The notes below the pieces were generated by a model. That model ran no database searches. It saw nothing but the letters and a program-made list of their open reading frames with translations, and was not told the origin of the DNA. A program made the position numbers and the translations under genes. Shown here piece after piece: positions 42,385 through 50,635 of a stretch of DNA of 64,000 nt. The first letter of the stretch is position 1. Each line of letters starts with the position of its first letter. Source of the stretch: Porticoccaceae bacterium (GTDB taxonomy: Bacteria; Pseudomonadota; Gammaproteobacteria; Pseudomonadales; Porticoccaceae); assembly GCA_026005035.1 (NCBI GenBank), contig BPKH01000003.1, positions 62,001 to 126,000 on the forward strand, written 5' to 3'.

Positions 42385-42420
42385 AAAGCAAAGACCCCGC
42401 CGGGTCATCCCGACGGGGCC
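42383..42420 (-). terminator. Rho-independent terminator after tRNA-Asn
   Basis: On the minus strand GGCCCCGTCGGG, loop ATGA, CCCGGCGGGGTC and then TTTGCTTTT. The stem pairs over 12 positions with two G-U pairs. It lies about 40 bases after the tRNA 3' end. Confidence 0.8.
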
Positions 42421-42461
42421 TCGCGTTAACTAAGAACCGCCAGAGTTGGCGGATTGAAATC

Positions 42462-42537
42462 TGGCTCCGCCTGCTGGGCTCGAACCAGCGACCCGCTGGT
42501 TAACAGTCAGCTGCTCTACCGACTGAGCTAAGGCGGA
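42462..42537 (-). tRNA. tRNA-Asn (anticodon GTT)
   Basis: Begins TCCGCCT and ends AGGCGGA, discriminator G, CCA encoded (42462-42464). Anticodon arm CTGAC/CTGTTAA-type loop with GTT; T arm GCTGG-TTCGAGC-CCAGC. Its 3' end points toward the mobile island, a usual place for integrase targets, although no second copy of the tRNA end is found in the window. Confidence 0.95.
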
Positions 42538-42598
42538 ACGGTTGGAAGCGGAGGAATGGTACCCAGAGGCTGAGGGGGCGTCAAGGAGGTGTCCGGGT

Positions 42599-42697
42599 TC
42601 AGTACATCGGGGACACCGGGACCTCGGGGAGCTCGTATCGGGCGGCCCGAAGGTACTCGGCCGGGGTGCGTTGCTGCAATGCCTGATGGGGGCGCAG
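42599..42697 (-). pseudogene. Transposase C-terminal scar (IS3/IS481 type)
   Basis: The 32 last codons of a DDE integrase-type transposase survive: LRPHQALQQRTPAEYLRAAR, then YELPEVPVSPMY and stop. RPHQALxxxTPAEYL is the C-terminal mark of IS3- and IS481-type transposases. GGTGTCC (42588-42594) and GGACACC (42611-42617) form an inverted repeat around the stop, likely part of the IS end. The rest of the element is lost; a REP-like arm starts at 42702. Confidence 0.7.
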
Positions 42698-42701
42698 GGT
42701 C

Positions 42702-42740
42702 GTAGCCCGGATGAAGGCGCGCAGCGCCGCAATCCGGGGG
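42702..42740. repeat. REP-like single arm, copy 6
   Basis: One arm of the TAGCCCGGATGAAGGCGCGC type, ending AATCCGGGG, abutting the transposase scar. Confidence 0.8.
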
Positions 42741-42781
42741 GAGGGGAGGGAGCCGATGGCGGGGTTGGTTTCCCTGTGACC

Positions 42782-43249
42782 TCAGTACGGCCGCCCGTCC
42801 CTGTGGTAGAAGCGCCAGCGGCCGCCTTCGTCGCGGGCCACGAGGTCGTCGTCGGGGTAGCGCACCTCGTCGCCGGGGGTGCGGTCGCCGATTTCCAGGT
42901 AGGCGACGGGCCGGTCGGTGGGGTTGACCAGGTGGTGGGCCTCGCCGCCCGCCGGGAAGCCGGCGCACATGCCCGGGGCGAGCGGCCATTCCCCAGAGTC
43001 GGTGCGCAGCACGGGGTGGCCTTCGAGCACGTAGATGAACTCCTCTTGCTTGGCGTGGGCGTGCCGCAAGGCGGACTGGGCACCCGGTTCGAGGACGGTC
43101 AGGTTGACGCCGAAGCGGCCGAGGCCGAAGAAGGCGCCGAGGGCGCGCTTGCTGCGGCCGGCGACGCGCTCGGCGAACGGGGCCGGGTAATTCGATCCGC
43201 GACGCGGCGGGACGGTGCGGGCGTCGACGGCGACGGGCGTTTCGGCCAT
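42782..43249 (-). CDS. Cupin-domain protein
   Basis: A 155-residue single-domain cupin. Motif 1 is seen as ALRHAHAKQEEFIYVLEGHP and motif 2 as CAGFPAGGEAHHLVNPTDRP, so three His and a Glu for a metal are present. It ends VRYPDDDLVARDEGGRWRFY, typical of a group of small cupins often annotated as transcriptional or sugar-binding. ATG 43249. It stands alone between REP-like arms; no function can be assigned beyond a metal-dependent small-molecule-binding or isomerase-like role. Confidence 0.8.
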   Translation of the reverse strand: MAETPVAVDARTVPPRRGSNYPAPFAERVAGRSKRALGAFFGLGRFGVNLTVLEPGAQSALRHAHAKQEEFIYVLEGHPVLRTDSGEWPLAPGMCAGFPAGGEAHHLVNPTDRPVAYLEIGDRTPGDEVRYPDDDLVARDEGGRWRFYHRDGRPY

Positions 43250-43309
43250 GTGGTGCTCCTGGCTGGCGGCAGGCACCGAGTATAGACCGCGGTTTGGGTG
43301 GGGGAGAGG

Positions 43310-43477
43310 CCCTCGGATTTCGCTTCGCTCCATCCGGGCTACGGGCGCCACCCGGCTGCGGGTTGGCGCAGGGGTAGCCCGGATGAAGGCGCGCAGCGCC
43401 GGAATCCGGGGTCAAGGGTGGGAGCGGCCAGTGCGGTGGGTGGTCCCCGGATTCCGCTTCGCTTCATCCGGGCTACG
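43310..43477. repeat. REP-like array, copy 7 (three arms)
   Basis: Three alternating arms: 43310-43342, 43374-43411 and 43445-43477, in the 282-base gap between the cupin and uvrB genes. The middle arm has GGAATCCGGGG where others have GCAATCCGGGG. Confidence 0.85.
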
Positions 43478-43499
43478 GGCTACCGAGACTTGGCGTGCC

Positions 43500-43505
43500 T
43501 ATAAT
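43500..43505 (+). promoter_or_regulatory. Candidate -10 box for uvrB
   Basis: TATAAT-like hexamer 27 bases before the uvrB ATG, right after the last REP-like arm. The -35 position holds no good match, so this is a weak call. Confidence 0.35.
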
Positions 43506-43531
43506 GAGCGCTTTGCAGGATGCATGGGCCA

Positions 43532-45548
43532 ATGCCGGAATTCCGACTTCGCGCCGACTACGCGCCGGCCGGCGATCAGCCGGAGGCCATCGAGCGCCTG
43601 GTGGCCGGGCTGGAAGCGGGCCTTGCCGCCCAGACGCTTCTCGGGGTGACGGGCTCGGGCAAGACCTTCACCATCGCCAACGTGATCGCCCGGGTGCAGC
43701 GGCCCACCATCGTGCTCGCCCACAACAAGACCCTGGCGGCGCAGCTCTACGGGGAGTTTCGGGAATTCTTCCCGGAAAACGCGGTGGAGTACTTCGTCTC
43801 CTACTACGACTACTACCAGCCGGAAGCCTACGTGCCGGCGTCGGACACCTACATCGAAAAGGACGCCTCCATCAACCAACACATCGAGCAGATGCGCCTG
43901 TCGGCCACCAAGGCGCTCCTGGAGCGGCGCGACGTGATCGTGGTGGCCACGGTCTCGTCCATCTACGGCCTGGGGGATCCCGAGCTCTACCTGAAGATGG
44001 TGCTCCACCTGGTGCGCGGCGACCGCATCGATCAGCGCGCCATCCTGCGCCGCCTGGCGGAGCTGCAGTACAGCCGCAACGACCTGGACTTCCGCCGCGG
44101 CACCTACCGGGTGCGGGGGGACGTGATCGACATCTTCCCCGCCGATTCGGAGGAGCGGGCGCTGCGGGTGGAGCTCTTCGACGACGAGATCGAGACCCTC
44201 TCCCTGTTCGATCCTCTCACCGGGGAACTGCTGGGCCGGGTGCCCCGGTTCACCATTTACCCGAGCAGCCACTACGTCACGCCCCGCCAGGTGATCCTCG
44301 ATGCCTGCGAAAAAATCGAAGAGGAACTGCGCGAGCGGCTCGCCGAGCTCGAGCGGGCGGGCAAGCTGGTGGAGGCCCAGCGCCTGGCCGAGCGCACCCG
44401 CTACGACCTGGAAATGCTCCGGGAGCTCGGCTACTGCACCGGCATCGAGAACTACTCCCGCTACCTGTCGGGGCGGCAGCCGGGGGAGCCGCCGCCGACC
44501 CTCTTCGATTACCTGCCGCCCGACTGCGCTGATGGTGGTGGACGAATCCCACGTCACCATTCCCCAGTTCGGCGGCATGTACCGGGGGGACCGCTCGCGC
44601 AAGGAAACCCTGGTGGAATACGGCTTTCGCCTGCCTTCCGCACTGGACAACCGGCCGCTGCGCTTCGACGAGTGGGAGCGGATCGCGCCCCAGGCCATCT
44701 ACGTCTCCGCCACTCCCGGACCATACGAATTGGAGCGCTCCGGCCAGGTGGTGGAGCAGGTGGTGCGCCCCACCGGGCTCGTCGACCCCGAGGTGGAGGT
44801 GCGGCCGGCCACCACCCAGGTGGACGACCTGCTCGGCGAGATCCGCCGCACCGTGGCGGCCGGCGATCGGGTGCTCGTCACCACCCTCACCAAGCGGATG
44901 GCCGAGGACCTCACCGACTACCTGCAGGAGCATGGGGTGCGGGTGCGCTATCTGCACTCCGACATCGACACCGTGGAACGGGTGGAGATCATCCGCGATC
45001 TGCGCCTTGGCAAGTTCGATGTGTTGGTGGGAATCAACCTGCTGCGAGAGGGGCTCGACATGCCCGAGGTGGCCCTGGTGGCGATTTTGGATGCCGACAA
45101 GGAGGGTTTTTTGCGCTCCGAGCAGTCGTTGATCCAGACCATCGGCCGGGCGGCGCGCAACGTGCGCGGGCGGGCCATTCTCTACGCCGACGCGGTCACC
45201 GGTTCCATGGCGCGGGCCATCGCCGAAACCGAGCGGCGCCGGGCCAAGCAGCTCGCCTATAACCGCGCCCACGGGATCACCCCGCGGGGGATCGTCAAGG
45301 GGGTCGCCGACATCATGGAAGGCGCGGTGGTCTACCAGCAGGGCAAGGGTCGCAAGGGTAAGGGACGCCGGGAGCGGGTGGCGGAGGTCTTCGAAGAACC
45401 CGTGGAGCTCAGGGACATCGCCTCTACCATCGCGCGCCTGGAAGAGGAGATGTACGCCGCCGCGCGCAATCTCGAATTCGAGCGGGCGGCCGTGTTGCGC
45501 GACCGGATCCGGGAGCTGCGGGAGCGCGAAATCGAAGCGGTGGGGTGA
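43532..45548 (+). CDS. uvrB: UvrABC system protein B, frame broken by one base
   Basis: The damage-verifying helicase of nucleotide excision repair, partner of UvrA and UvrC. Walker [21 protein letters not shown], the beta-hairpin region [18 protein letters not shown], then [20 protein letters not shown]; the frame is lost at LFDYLPPD (about 44520-44529). The rest begins [20 protein letters not shown] (DESH Walker B) and continues with [37 protein letters not shown] and the C-terminal UVR coiled coil to 45548. One extra base accounts for the break; total about 671 residues, near E. coli's 673. This is the only one of nine breaks not in a homopolymer. Confidence 0.95.
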
Positions 45549-45554
45549 GGGTTT

Positions 45555-45654
45555 CCCGGATTCCGCTTCGCTCCATCCGCGCTACGTTCCACCCGGGCTG
45601 CGGGTTGGCGCGAGTGGTGGCCCGGATGAAGGCGCGCAGCGCCGGAATCCGGGG
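45555..45654. repeat. REP-like palindromic pair, copy 8
   Basis: Arms at 45555-45585 (CCCGGATTCCGCTTCGCTCC type, one mismatch at CGCGCTAC) and 45617-45654 (CCCGGATGAAGGCGCGCAGC type) in the 219-base gap between uvrB and thrH. Confidence 0.8.
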
Positions 45655-45767
45655 CCAAGGGTGGGTACCATCGGTAGCGCGATGGGGGTTTCCGGTGAAC
45701 GATTGCGCGCCGTCGGGGTTGCGGGTAGAGTGCCCCCCCCGCCGGGACGGACTGCGGGAGGAATTCG

Positions 45768-46385
45768 GTGGAAATCGCCTGCCTCGATCTGGAAGGGGTG
45801 TTGGTGCCGGAGATCTGGGTGGCCTTTGCCGAGAAGACCGGCATCGAGGCGCTGCGCCTGACCACCCGCGACGTGCCCGACTACGACGAGCTGATGCGCC
45901 ACCGGTTGCGGGTGCTCGACGAACACCGCCTGGGGCTCGCCCAGATCCAGGAGGTGGTCGCTACCCTGCAGCCCTTGCCGGGGGCGGGGGAATTTCTCGA
46001 CTGGCTGCGGGAGCGCTTCCAGGTGGTGATTCTCTCCGACACCTTCTACGAGTTCTCCCAGCCGCTGATGCGCCAGCTCGGCTTTCCCACCCTCCTTTGC
46101 CACCGGCTCGAGGTGGACGAGCGCGGGCGAGTCACCGGCTATCGACTGCGCCAGCCCAACCCCAAGCGCCAGGCGGTGGTGGCCTTCAAGAGCATCTACT
46201 ACCGGGTGATCGCCGCTGGGGATTCCTACAACGACACCACCATGCTCGCCGAGGCGGACGCGGGGATCCTGTTCCGCGCACCTCCCAAGGTGGTGGCCGA
46301 GTTCCCCCAGTATCCGGCGGTAGACAGCTACGAGGCGCTGAAGGACGCCTTCCTGGCGGCGAGCGAACGCTCCCTCAGCCGCTGA
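45768..46385 (+). CDS. thrH: Bifunctional phosphoserine phosphatase / homoserine phosphotransferase ThrH
   Basis: A 205-residue HAD-superfamily phosphatase. It reads EIACLDLEGVLVPEIWVAFA, with DLEG as motif I (in place of DxD, as in ThrH), LRERFQVVILSDTFYEFSQP (motif II Ser/Thr) and GDSYNDTTMLAEADAGILF (motif IV). In Pseudomonas aeruginosa ThrH dephosphorylates phosphoserine and can transfer phosphate to homoserine, giving a by-pass for serine or threonine synthesis. GTG 45768. Its last 11 bases overlap the end of pabB on the other strand. Confidence 0.92.
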   Translation: MEIACLDLEGVLVPEIWVAFAEKTGIEALRLTTRDVPDYDELMRHRLRVLDEHRLGLAQIQEVVATLQPLPGAGEFLDWLRERFQVVILSDTFYEFSQPLMRQLGFPTLLCHRLEVDERGRVTGYRLRQPNPKRQAVVAFKSIYYRVIAAGDSYNDTTMLAEADAGILFRAPPKVVAEFPQYPAVDSYEALKDAFLAASERSLSR

Positions 46386-47712
46386 AGGCGGCCTCCAGTG
46401 CCTCCATGAGGCCCGCCACCTTGTGGCGAGCCTCGCGGTATTCGGCCTCCCACTGGGAATCCGCCACCAGTCCGCCGCCACCCCAGCAGCGAAGCTCCCC
46501 GCCGGAAAGTTCCAGGGTGCGGATGGCGATGTTGCTGTCGAAATCGCCGTCGGCCCCGAGCCAGCAGAGGCTGCCGCAGTAGACGCCCCGCGGGGCGTTC
46601 TCCAGCTCGGCGATGATCTCCATGGCCCGCCGCTTGGGGGCGCCGGTGACCGACCCGCCCGGAAAGGCGTCCCGCAGCAGATCCAAGGGGGTTCGGTCGG
46701 GGCGCAGCCGCCCGGTCACGGTGCTCACCAAGTGGAGCACGTAGGGGTGGCGCTCCACGGCGAACAACTCCGGTACCGCGATGGAGCCGGGCAGGCAGTT
46801 GCGCCCCAGGTCGTTGCGCAAGAGGTCGACGATCATCAGGTTTTCGGCGCGCTCCTTGGGGCTTGTGCGCAGTTCTTCGGCCAGGGCCTCGTCCTCTGCG
46901 GGATGGTTGCCCCGGCGGCGGGTGCCCTTGATGGGGCGGGTGGTGACCCGTCCGCCTTCCACCCGCAGGAACCGCTCGGGGGACTGGCAGAGCACGGCGC
47001 GATCCTCCCAGTGGAGGAAGGCGCCCATGGGTGCCTCCGCCCGGGCGCGCAGGGCCAGGTAGGCTGCCCAGGGATCGCCGCGGGCCGGGGCGCGGTGGGG
47101 AAAGGCGAGATTCACCTGGTAGCAGTGGCCGGCGGCGATGTAGGCCGCCACCTGTTGAAAGGCTGCTCGGTAGTGGTCGGCCTGCCAGGCGGGCCGGAAG
47201 GGGGCTTCGAGGCGGAAGGGGGCGGGAGCCGGCGCCGGGCGGGCGAGAGCGGCGCGCACTTCGGCGAGCACCGCCGGGCAGAGGCGGGGGTGGGTGAGGA
47301 TCCGCGCCCGGCGGGCCGCGGGTTCCGCGAGCAGCACCCAGTCGTACCAGGCGAAGTGGAGGCAGGGGGCGGCGCCCTCGCGGGCGATGTCGAAGAGCGC
47401 CTCGCCCAGGTCGTAGCTGACGTACCCGGCCAGGCCGCCGCGGAAGGGGCGCGCGGGATCGCGCGGCAGGGCCTCCGCCGCCCACCGCTCGGCGAGGCGA
47501 GCGAAGGGGTCGCCGAGCAGGCGCACGGTGTCGCCGCCCTCCGTTACCTCGAGGCCGGCGGCGTCTCCTCGGGCCACCCAACGGGGCAGGGCGGCGAGCC
47601 AATGACGCCCGCTGCCGCCGCCGTCGAACCAGACGGCGTAGGGCAGCGACCTCAGGCGGGCGAAGAGGTCGGCGGGATCCCGGTAGGAGAGGGGCAGTTC
47701 CTCGGCGGTCAT
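46375..47712 (-). CDS. pabB: Aminodeoxychorismate synthase component I
   Basis: A 445-residue chorismate-using enzyme that makes 4-amino-4-deoxychorismate with glutamine-derived ammonia, for para-aminobenzoate and folate. TrpE-like motifs: AAYIAAGHCYQVNLAF, GGRVTTRPIKGTRRRGNHP, ENLMIVDLLRNDLGRNCLPG, FPGGSVTGAPKRRAMEII and CWGGGGLVADSQWEAEY. PIKGTRRRG with a Lys in the PIKGT loop is the PabB form (the lysine attacks chorismate) rather than TrpE. The partner glutaminase (pabA) is not in the window. ATG 47712. Confidence 0.94.
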   Translation of the reverse strand: MTAEELPLSYRDPADLFARLRSLPYAVWFDGGGSGRHWLAALPRWVARGDAAGLEVTEGGDTVRLLGDPFARLAERWAAEALPRDPARPFRGGLAGYVSYDLGEALFDIAREGAAPCLHFAWYDWVLLAEPAARRARILTHPRLCPAVLAEVRAALARPAPAPAPFRLEAPFRPAWQADHYRAAFQQVAAYIAAGHCYQVNLAFPHRAPARGDPWAAYLALRARAEAPMGAFLHWEDRAVLCQSPERFLRVEGGRVTTRPIKGTRRRGNHPAEDEALAEELRTSPKERAENLMIVDLLRNDLGRNCLPGSIAVPELFAVERHPYVLHLVSTVTGRLRPDRTPLDLLRDAFPGGSVTGAPKRRAMEIIAELENAPRGVYCGSLCWLGADGDFDSNIAIRTLELSGGELRCWGGGGLVADSQWEAEYREARHKVAGLMEALEAAFSG

Positions 47713-47825
47713 GGCACACCCGGCAGCGGGCGGCCATGGTAAACCAACGGGCGGGGCTCGGCACTTGCCGCTCCCCGCCCGTGGCGCAGTGGCGCACGCC
47801 GGCTTGCCGGCGGGCTTATTGCGGG

Positions 47826-49424
47826 TCAGGCGAACTGGTTCATGGTGTTCGCCGCGCCCCCCGCCTTGAGGGCGGCCTCGCCCGAGAAGTACTCCTTGTG
47901 GTCGTCGCCGATGTAGGTGCCGGCCATGTCCTGGTGCTTGACGGTGGGAATCCCCTCGCGGATCTCCCGCCGCTGGACCCCGGCCACGTAGGCCAGCATC
48001 CCCTCGTCGCCGAAGTAGCCGCGGGCGAGCTCGTCGGTGGAGAGCGCCGCGGTGTGGTAGGTGGGCAGGGTGATCAGGTGGTGGAACACCCCCGCCTCCC
48101 GGGATGCGGCCGCCTGGAAGGCGCGAATCCGCTCGTCCGCCTCGCGCGCGAGGGGGCTGTCGTCGTATTCCTCGCTCATCAGCCGGGCGCGGTCGTAGGC
48201 GGACAGGTCTCTGCCCTCTTTCGCCCAGTCGTCAAACACTTGCTGGCGGAAGTTGAGCGTCCAGTTGAAGGAGGGCGAGTTGTTGTAGACCAGCTTGGCG
48301 TGGGGCACCACCGCCCGGATGCGGTCCATCATCCCCTTGATCTGGCCGAGGTGGGGCTTTTCGGTTTCGATCCACAACAGATCGGCGCCGTGCTGGAGGG
48401 CGGCGATGCAGTCGAGCACCACCCGGTCTTCGCCGCTGCCCGGGCGGAACTGGAAGAGGCCCGAGGGCAGGCGGGCGAGTTTCTTGAGCTTGCCCTCCGC
48501 CTTGATCACCACGTCGCCGTTTTCGATCTGGTCGGCCGACTCGATGAACTCGCCGTCCAGGAAGCTGTTGTAGCGATCGCCCAGGTCCCCCGGCTCGCGG
48601 GTGACGGCGATCTGCTTGGTGAGGCCCGCGCCCAGGGAGTCGGTGCGGGCCACGATCAGCCCCTCTTCCACCCCGAGCTCCAGGAAGGCGTAGCGGATGG
48701 CGTTGAGTTTGGCCAAAAACTCCTGGTGTGGGACGGTCACCTTGCCGTCCTGGTGGCCGCACTGCTTTTCGTCGGAGACCTGATTTTCGATCTGGATGCA
48801 GCAGGCACCCGCCTCGATCATCTTCTTGGCCAGCAGGTAGGTGGCCTCGGCGTTGCCGAAGCCGGCATCGATGTCGGCGATGATGGGCACCACGTGGCTT
48901 TCGAAGTTGTCGATGCGGTTGAGCACGGCCCGCTCGCGCACCTGGTCGCCGGCGGCGCGCGCCTGGTCCAGTTCCCGAAACAGGTGGTTGAGTTCCCAGG
49001 CGTCGGCCTGGCGCAGGAAGGTGTAGATCTCCTCGATGAGCGCCGGCACAGCCGTCTTTTCGTGCATCGACTGGTCGGGCAAGGGGCCGAATTCCGAGCG
49101 CAGGGCGGCGATCATCCATCCGGACAAGTAGACGTAGCGGCGCTTGGTGGACCCGAAGCGGCGCTTGACGGCGATCATCTTCTGCTGGGCGATGAAGCCG
49201 TGCCAGCAGCCCAGGGACTGGGTGTAGAGGGAGGGGTCGCGGTCGTAGGCGGCCATGTCCTCGCGCATGATCCGCGCCGTGTAGCGGGCGATGTCGAGAC
49301 CGGTGCGGAAGCGGTTCTGCAACCGCATGCGGGCGGCGTACTCCGGCTCGATCTCCCGCCAGTTGGCTCCGATGCGTTCCTTGATGGCCCGGAAGTGGGC
49401 CAGTTGTTCGCCGTACTTGAGCAT
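47826..49424 (-). CDS. aceA: Isocitrate lyase
   Basis: A 532-residue glyoxylate-shunt enzyme that splits isocitrate to glyoxylate and succinate. The N-terminus reads YGEQLAHFRAIKERIGANWR; PIIADIDAGFGNAEATYLLA and CIQIENQVSDEKQCGHQDGK carry the metal-binding and active-site Cys (KQCGH), and LLWIETEKPHLGQI follows. This longer form with QCGH and C-terminal QDMAGTYIGDDHKEYFSGEA is the group used by Pseudomonas rather than the 434-residue enteric one. GGGGAG six bases before ATG 49424 supports this start. Divergent from the LysR gene; with malate synthase just beyond, it completes the shunt. Confidence 0.96.
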   Translation of the reverse strand: MLKYGEQLAHFRAIKERIGANWREIEPEYAARMRLQNRFRTGLDIARYTARIMREDMAAYDRDPSLYTQSLGCWHGFIAQQKMIAVKRRFGSTKRRYVYLSGWMIAALRSEFGPLPDQSMHEKTAVPALIEEIYTFLRQADAWELNHLFRELDQARAAGDQVRERAVLNRIDNFESHVVPIIADIDAGFGNAEATYLLAKKMIEAGACCIQIENQVSDEKQCGHQDGKVTVPHQEFLAKLNAIRYAFLELGVEEGLIVARTDSLGAGLTKQIAVTREPGDLGDRYNSFLDGEFIESADQIENGDVVIKAEGKLKKLARLPSGLFQFRPGSGEDRVVLDCIAALQHGADLLWIETEKPHLGQIKGMMDRIRAVVPHAKLVYNNSPSFNWTLNFRQQVFDDWAKEGRDLSAYDRARLMSEEYDDSPLAREADERIRAFQAAASREAGVFHHLITLPTYHTAALSTDELARGYFGDEGMLAYVAGVQRREIREGIPTVKHQDMAGTYIGDDHKEYFSGEAALKAGGAANTMNQFA

Positions 49425-49525
49425 CTCCGTCTCCCCGTTGCGGTGGCGCGATAAAAGTTGCGGCAAGGATAGGGGAGCTGGCATGATTCGCCCAATTTAT
49501 TGTTTAGATTCCCGGCATTCCACCG

Positions 49526-50497
49526 ATGAATATACAGCGGGTCGATCTCAACCTCCTCGTGTACCTGGACGTCCTCCTCCGGGAGCGCAGCGTCAGCCGG
49601 GCGGCGGAATGCGTGGGCCTCTCCCAGCCGGCCATGAGCAACGCCCTGCGCCGCCTGCGGGAGCTCTTCGACGATCCCCTCCTGGTGCGCACCAGCGAGG
49701 GGATGACCCCCACGGAGCGGGCGCTGGAGCTCAAGCCGCTCATCCGCGAGGCGCTCCTCTCCATGGAGCGCGCCCTCCAGTCGGGGGCCGAATTCGATCC
49801 GGCGCGGGCGCGCCGCCTCTTTCGGATCATGGTCTCCGACTACACCGAGGCGACTCTCATCCCTTCGCTGCTCGAACGGTTGCGCCGGGAGGCGCCGGGC
49901 ATCGCCCTCGACATCCTGGCGCCGAGCGACATGAGCTACGAGGACGTGGAGCGTGGCAACGTGGACCTGGTGATCAACCGCTTCGACAGCCTGCCCCAGT
50001 CCTTCCACCAGGTGACCCTGTGGGAGGACACCTACGCCTGCGTGCTCGCCCGCCACAACCCGGTGCTCGCCAACTTCACCTTCAACGCTTACCTGAACGC
50101 CAACCACATCTGGGTGAGCAAGACCGGTTGGGGCGGCGGTACCGGGATCAAGGACGTCTCCGAGTCGCGCTACCTGGGCTGGGTGGATCAGGCGCTGGAA
50201 AAACTGGGCAAGCGGCGCTCCATCGTGGTCTTCACCCGCCACTATCTCTCGGCGATGCTGCTTGCCAGCCAGAGCGACCTGATCGTCACCGTGCCGGCCA
50301 AGGCGGCGCAGCTGGTGGGCAACCGCTACGAGACGGCGGTGCGCCAGCCGCCCTTTCCCATTCCCCCCATCGAGCTGAAGATGGCCTGGTCGCCGCTCCT
50401 CCAGCACAATCCCGCCCACCGCTGGCTGCGCCGGGTGCTCGTCGAGGTGGCGGAAGAGATCGATCGCGCCTGCCGCGCCCGTCCCTTCCTGGAATGA
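49526..50497 (+). CDS. LysR-family transcriptional regulator
   Basis: A 323-residue regulator: N-terminal helix-turn-helix RVDLNLLVYLDVLLRERSVS, RAAECVGLSQPAMSNALRRL and a type-2 periplasmic-fold effector domain (IVTVPAKAAQLVG near the end). The VDLNLL start and the S-QPAMSNAL recognition helix are of the NodD/SyrM-like subgroup. It lies between divergent aceA and co-directional glcB, a place suggesting it controls the glyoxylate shunt; the effector is unknown. ATG 49526 is 101 bases from the aceA start, which is the expected size for a shared control region. Confidence 0.88.
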   Translation: MNIQRVDLNLLVYLDVLLRERSVSRAAECVGLSQPAMSNALRRLRELFDDPLLVRTSEGMTPTERALELKPLIREALLSMERALQSGAEFDPARARRLFRIMVSDYTEATLIPSLLERLRREAPGIALDILAPSDMSYEDVERGNVDLVINRFDSLPQSFHQVTLWEDTYACVLARHNPVLANFTFNAYLNANHIWVSKTGWGGGTGIKDVSESRYLGWVDQALEKLGKRRSIVVFTRHYLSAMLLASQSDLIVTVPAKAAQLVGNRYETAVRQPPFPIPPIELKMAWSPLLQHNPAHRWLRRVLVEVAEEIDRACRARPFLE

Positions 50498-50635
50498 TGC
50501 CGTCCATTGATCTCATGAATGGTCGAAATTGGCTGGATTCCTTTGAGGGATTCGAGGCAGGCCCCTACCATGCCGCCACCGCCGCGGGTTGCGCCGCGGA
50601 TTTCAGCTTTTCCGACAAAGCCGAGGAGCCGAGCG

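Noticed and set aside
42462-42537. tRNA-Asn as the proven attachment site of the island
   Set aside because: I found no second copy of the tRNA 3' end at the left side of the island, and the island recombinase is of the serine type, which does not usually use tRNA genes. Only position supports it.
47797-47812. Hairpin CGCCGG-CTTG-CCGGCG as the terminator of aceA
   Set aside because: No T run follows on either strand in the right position, and such GC palindromes are frequent in this genome.
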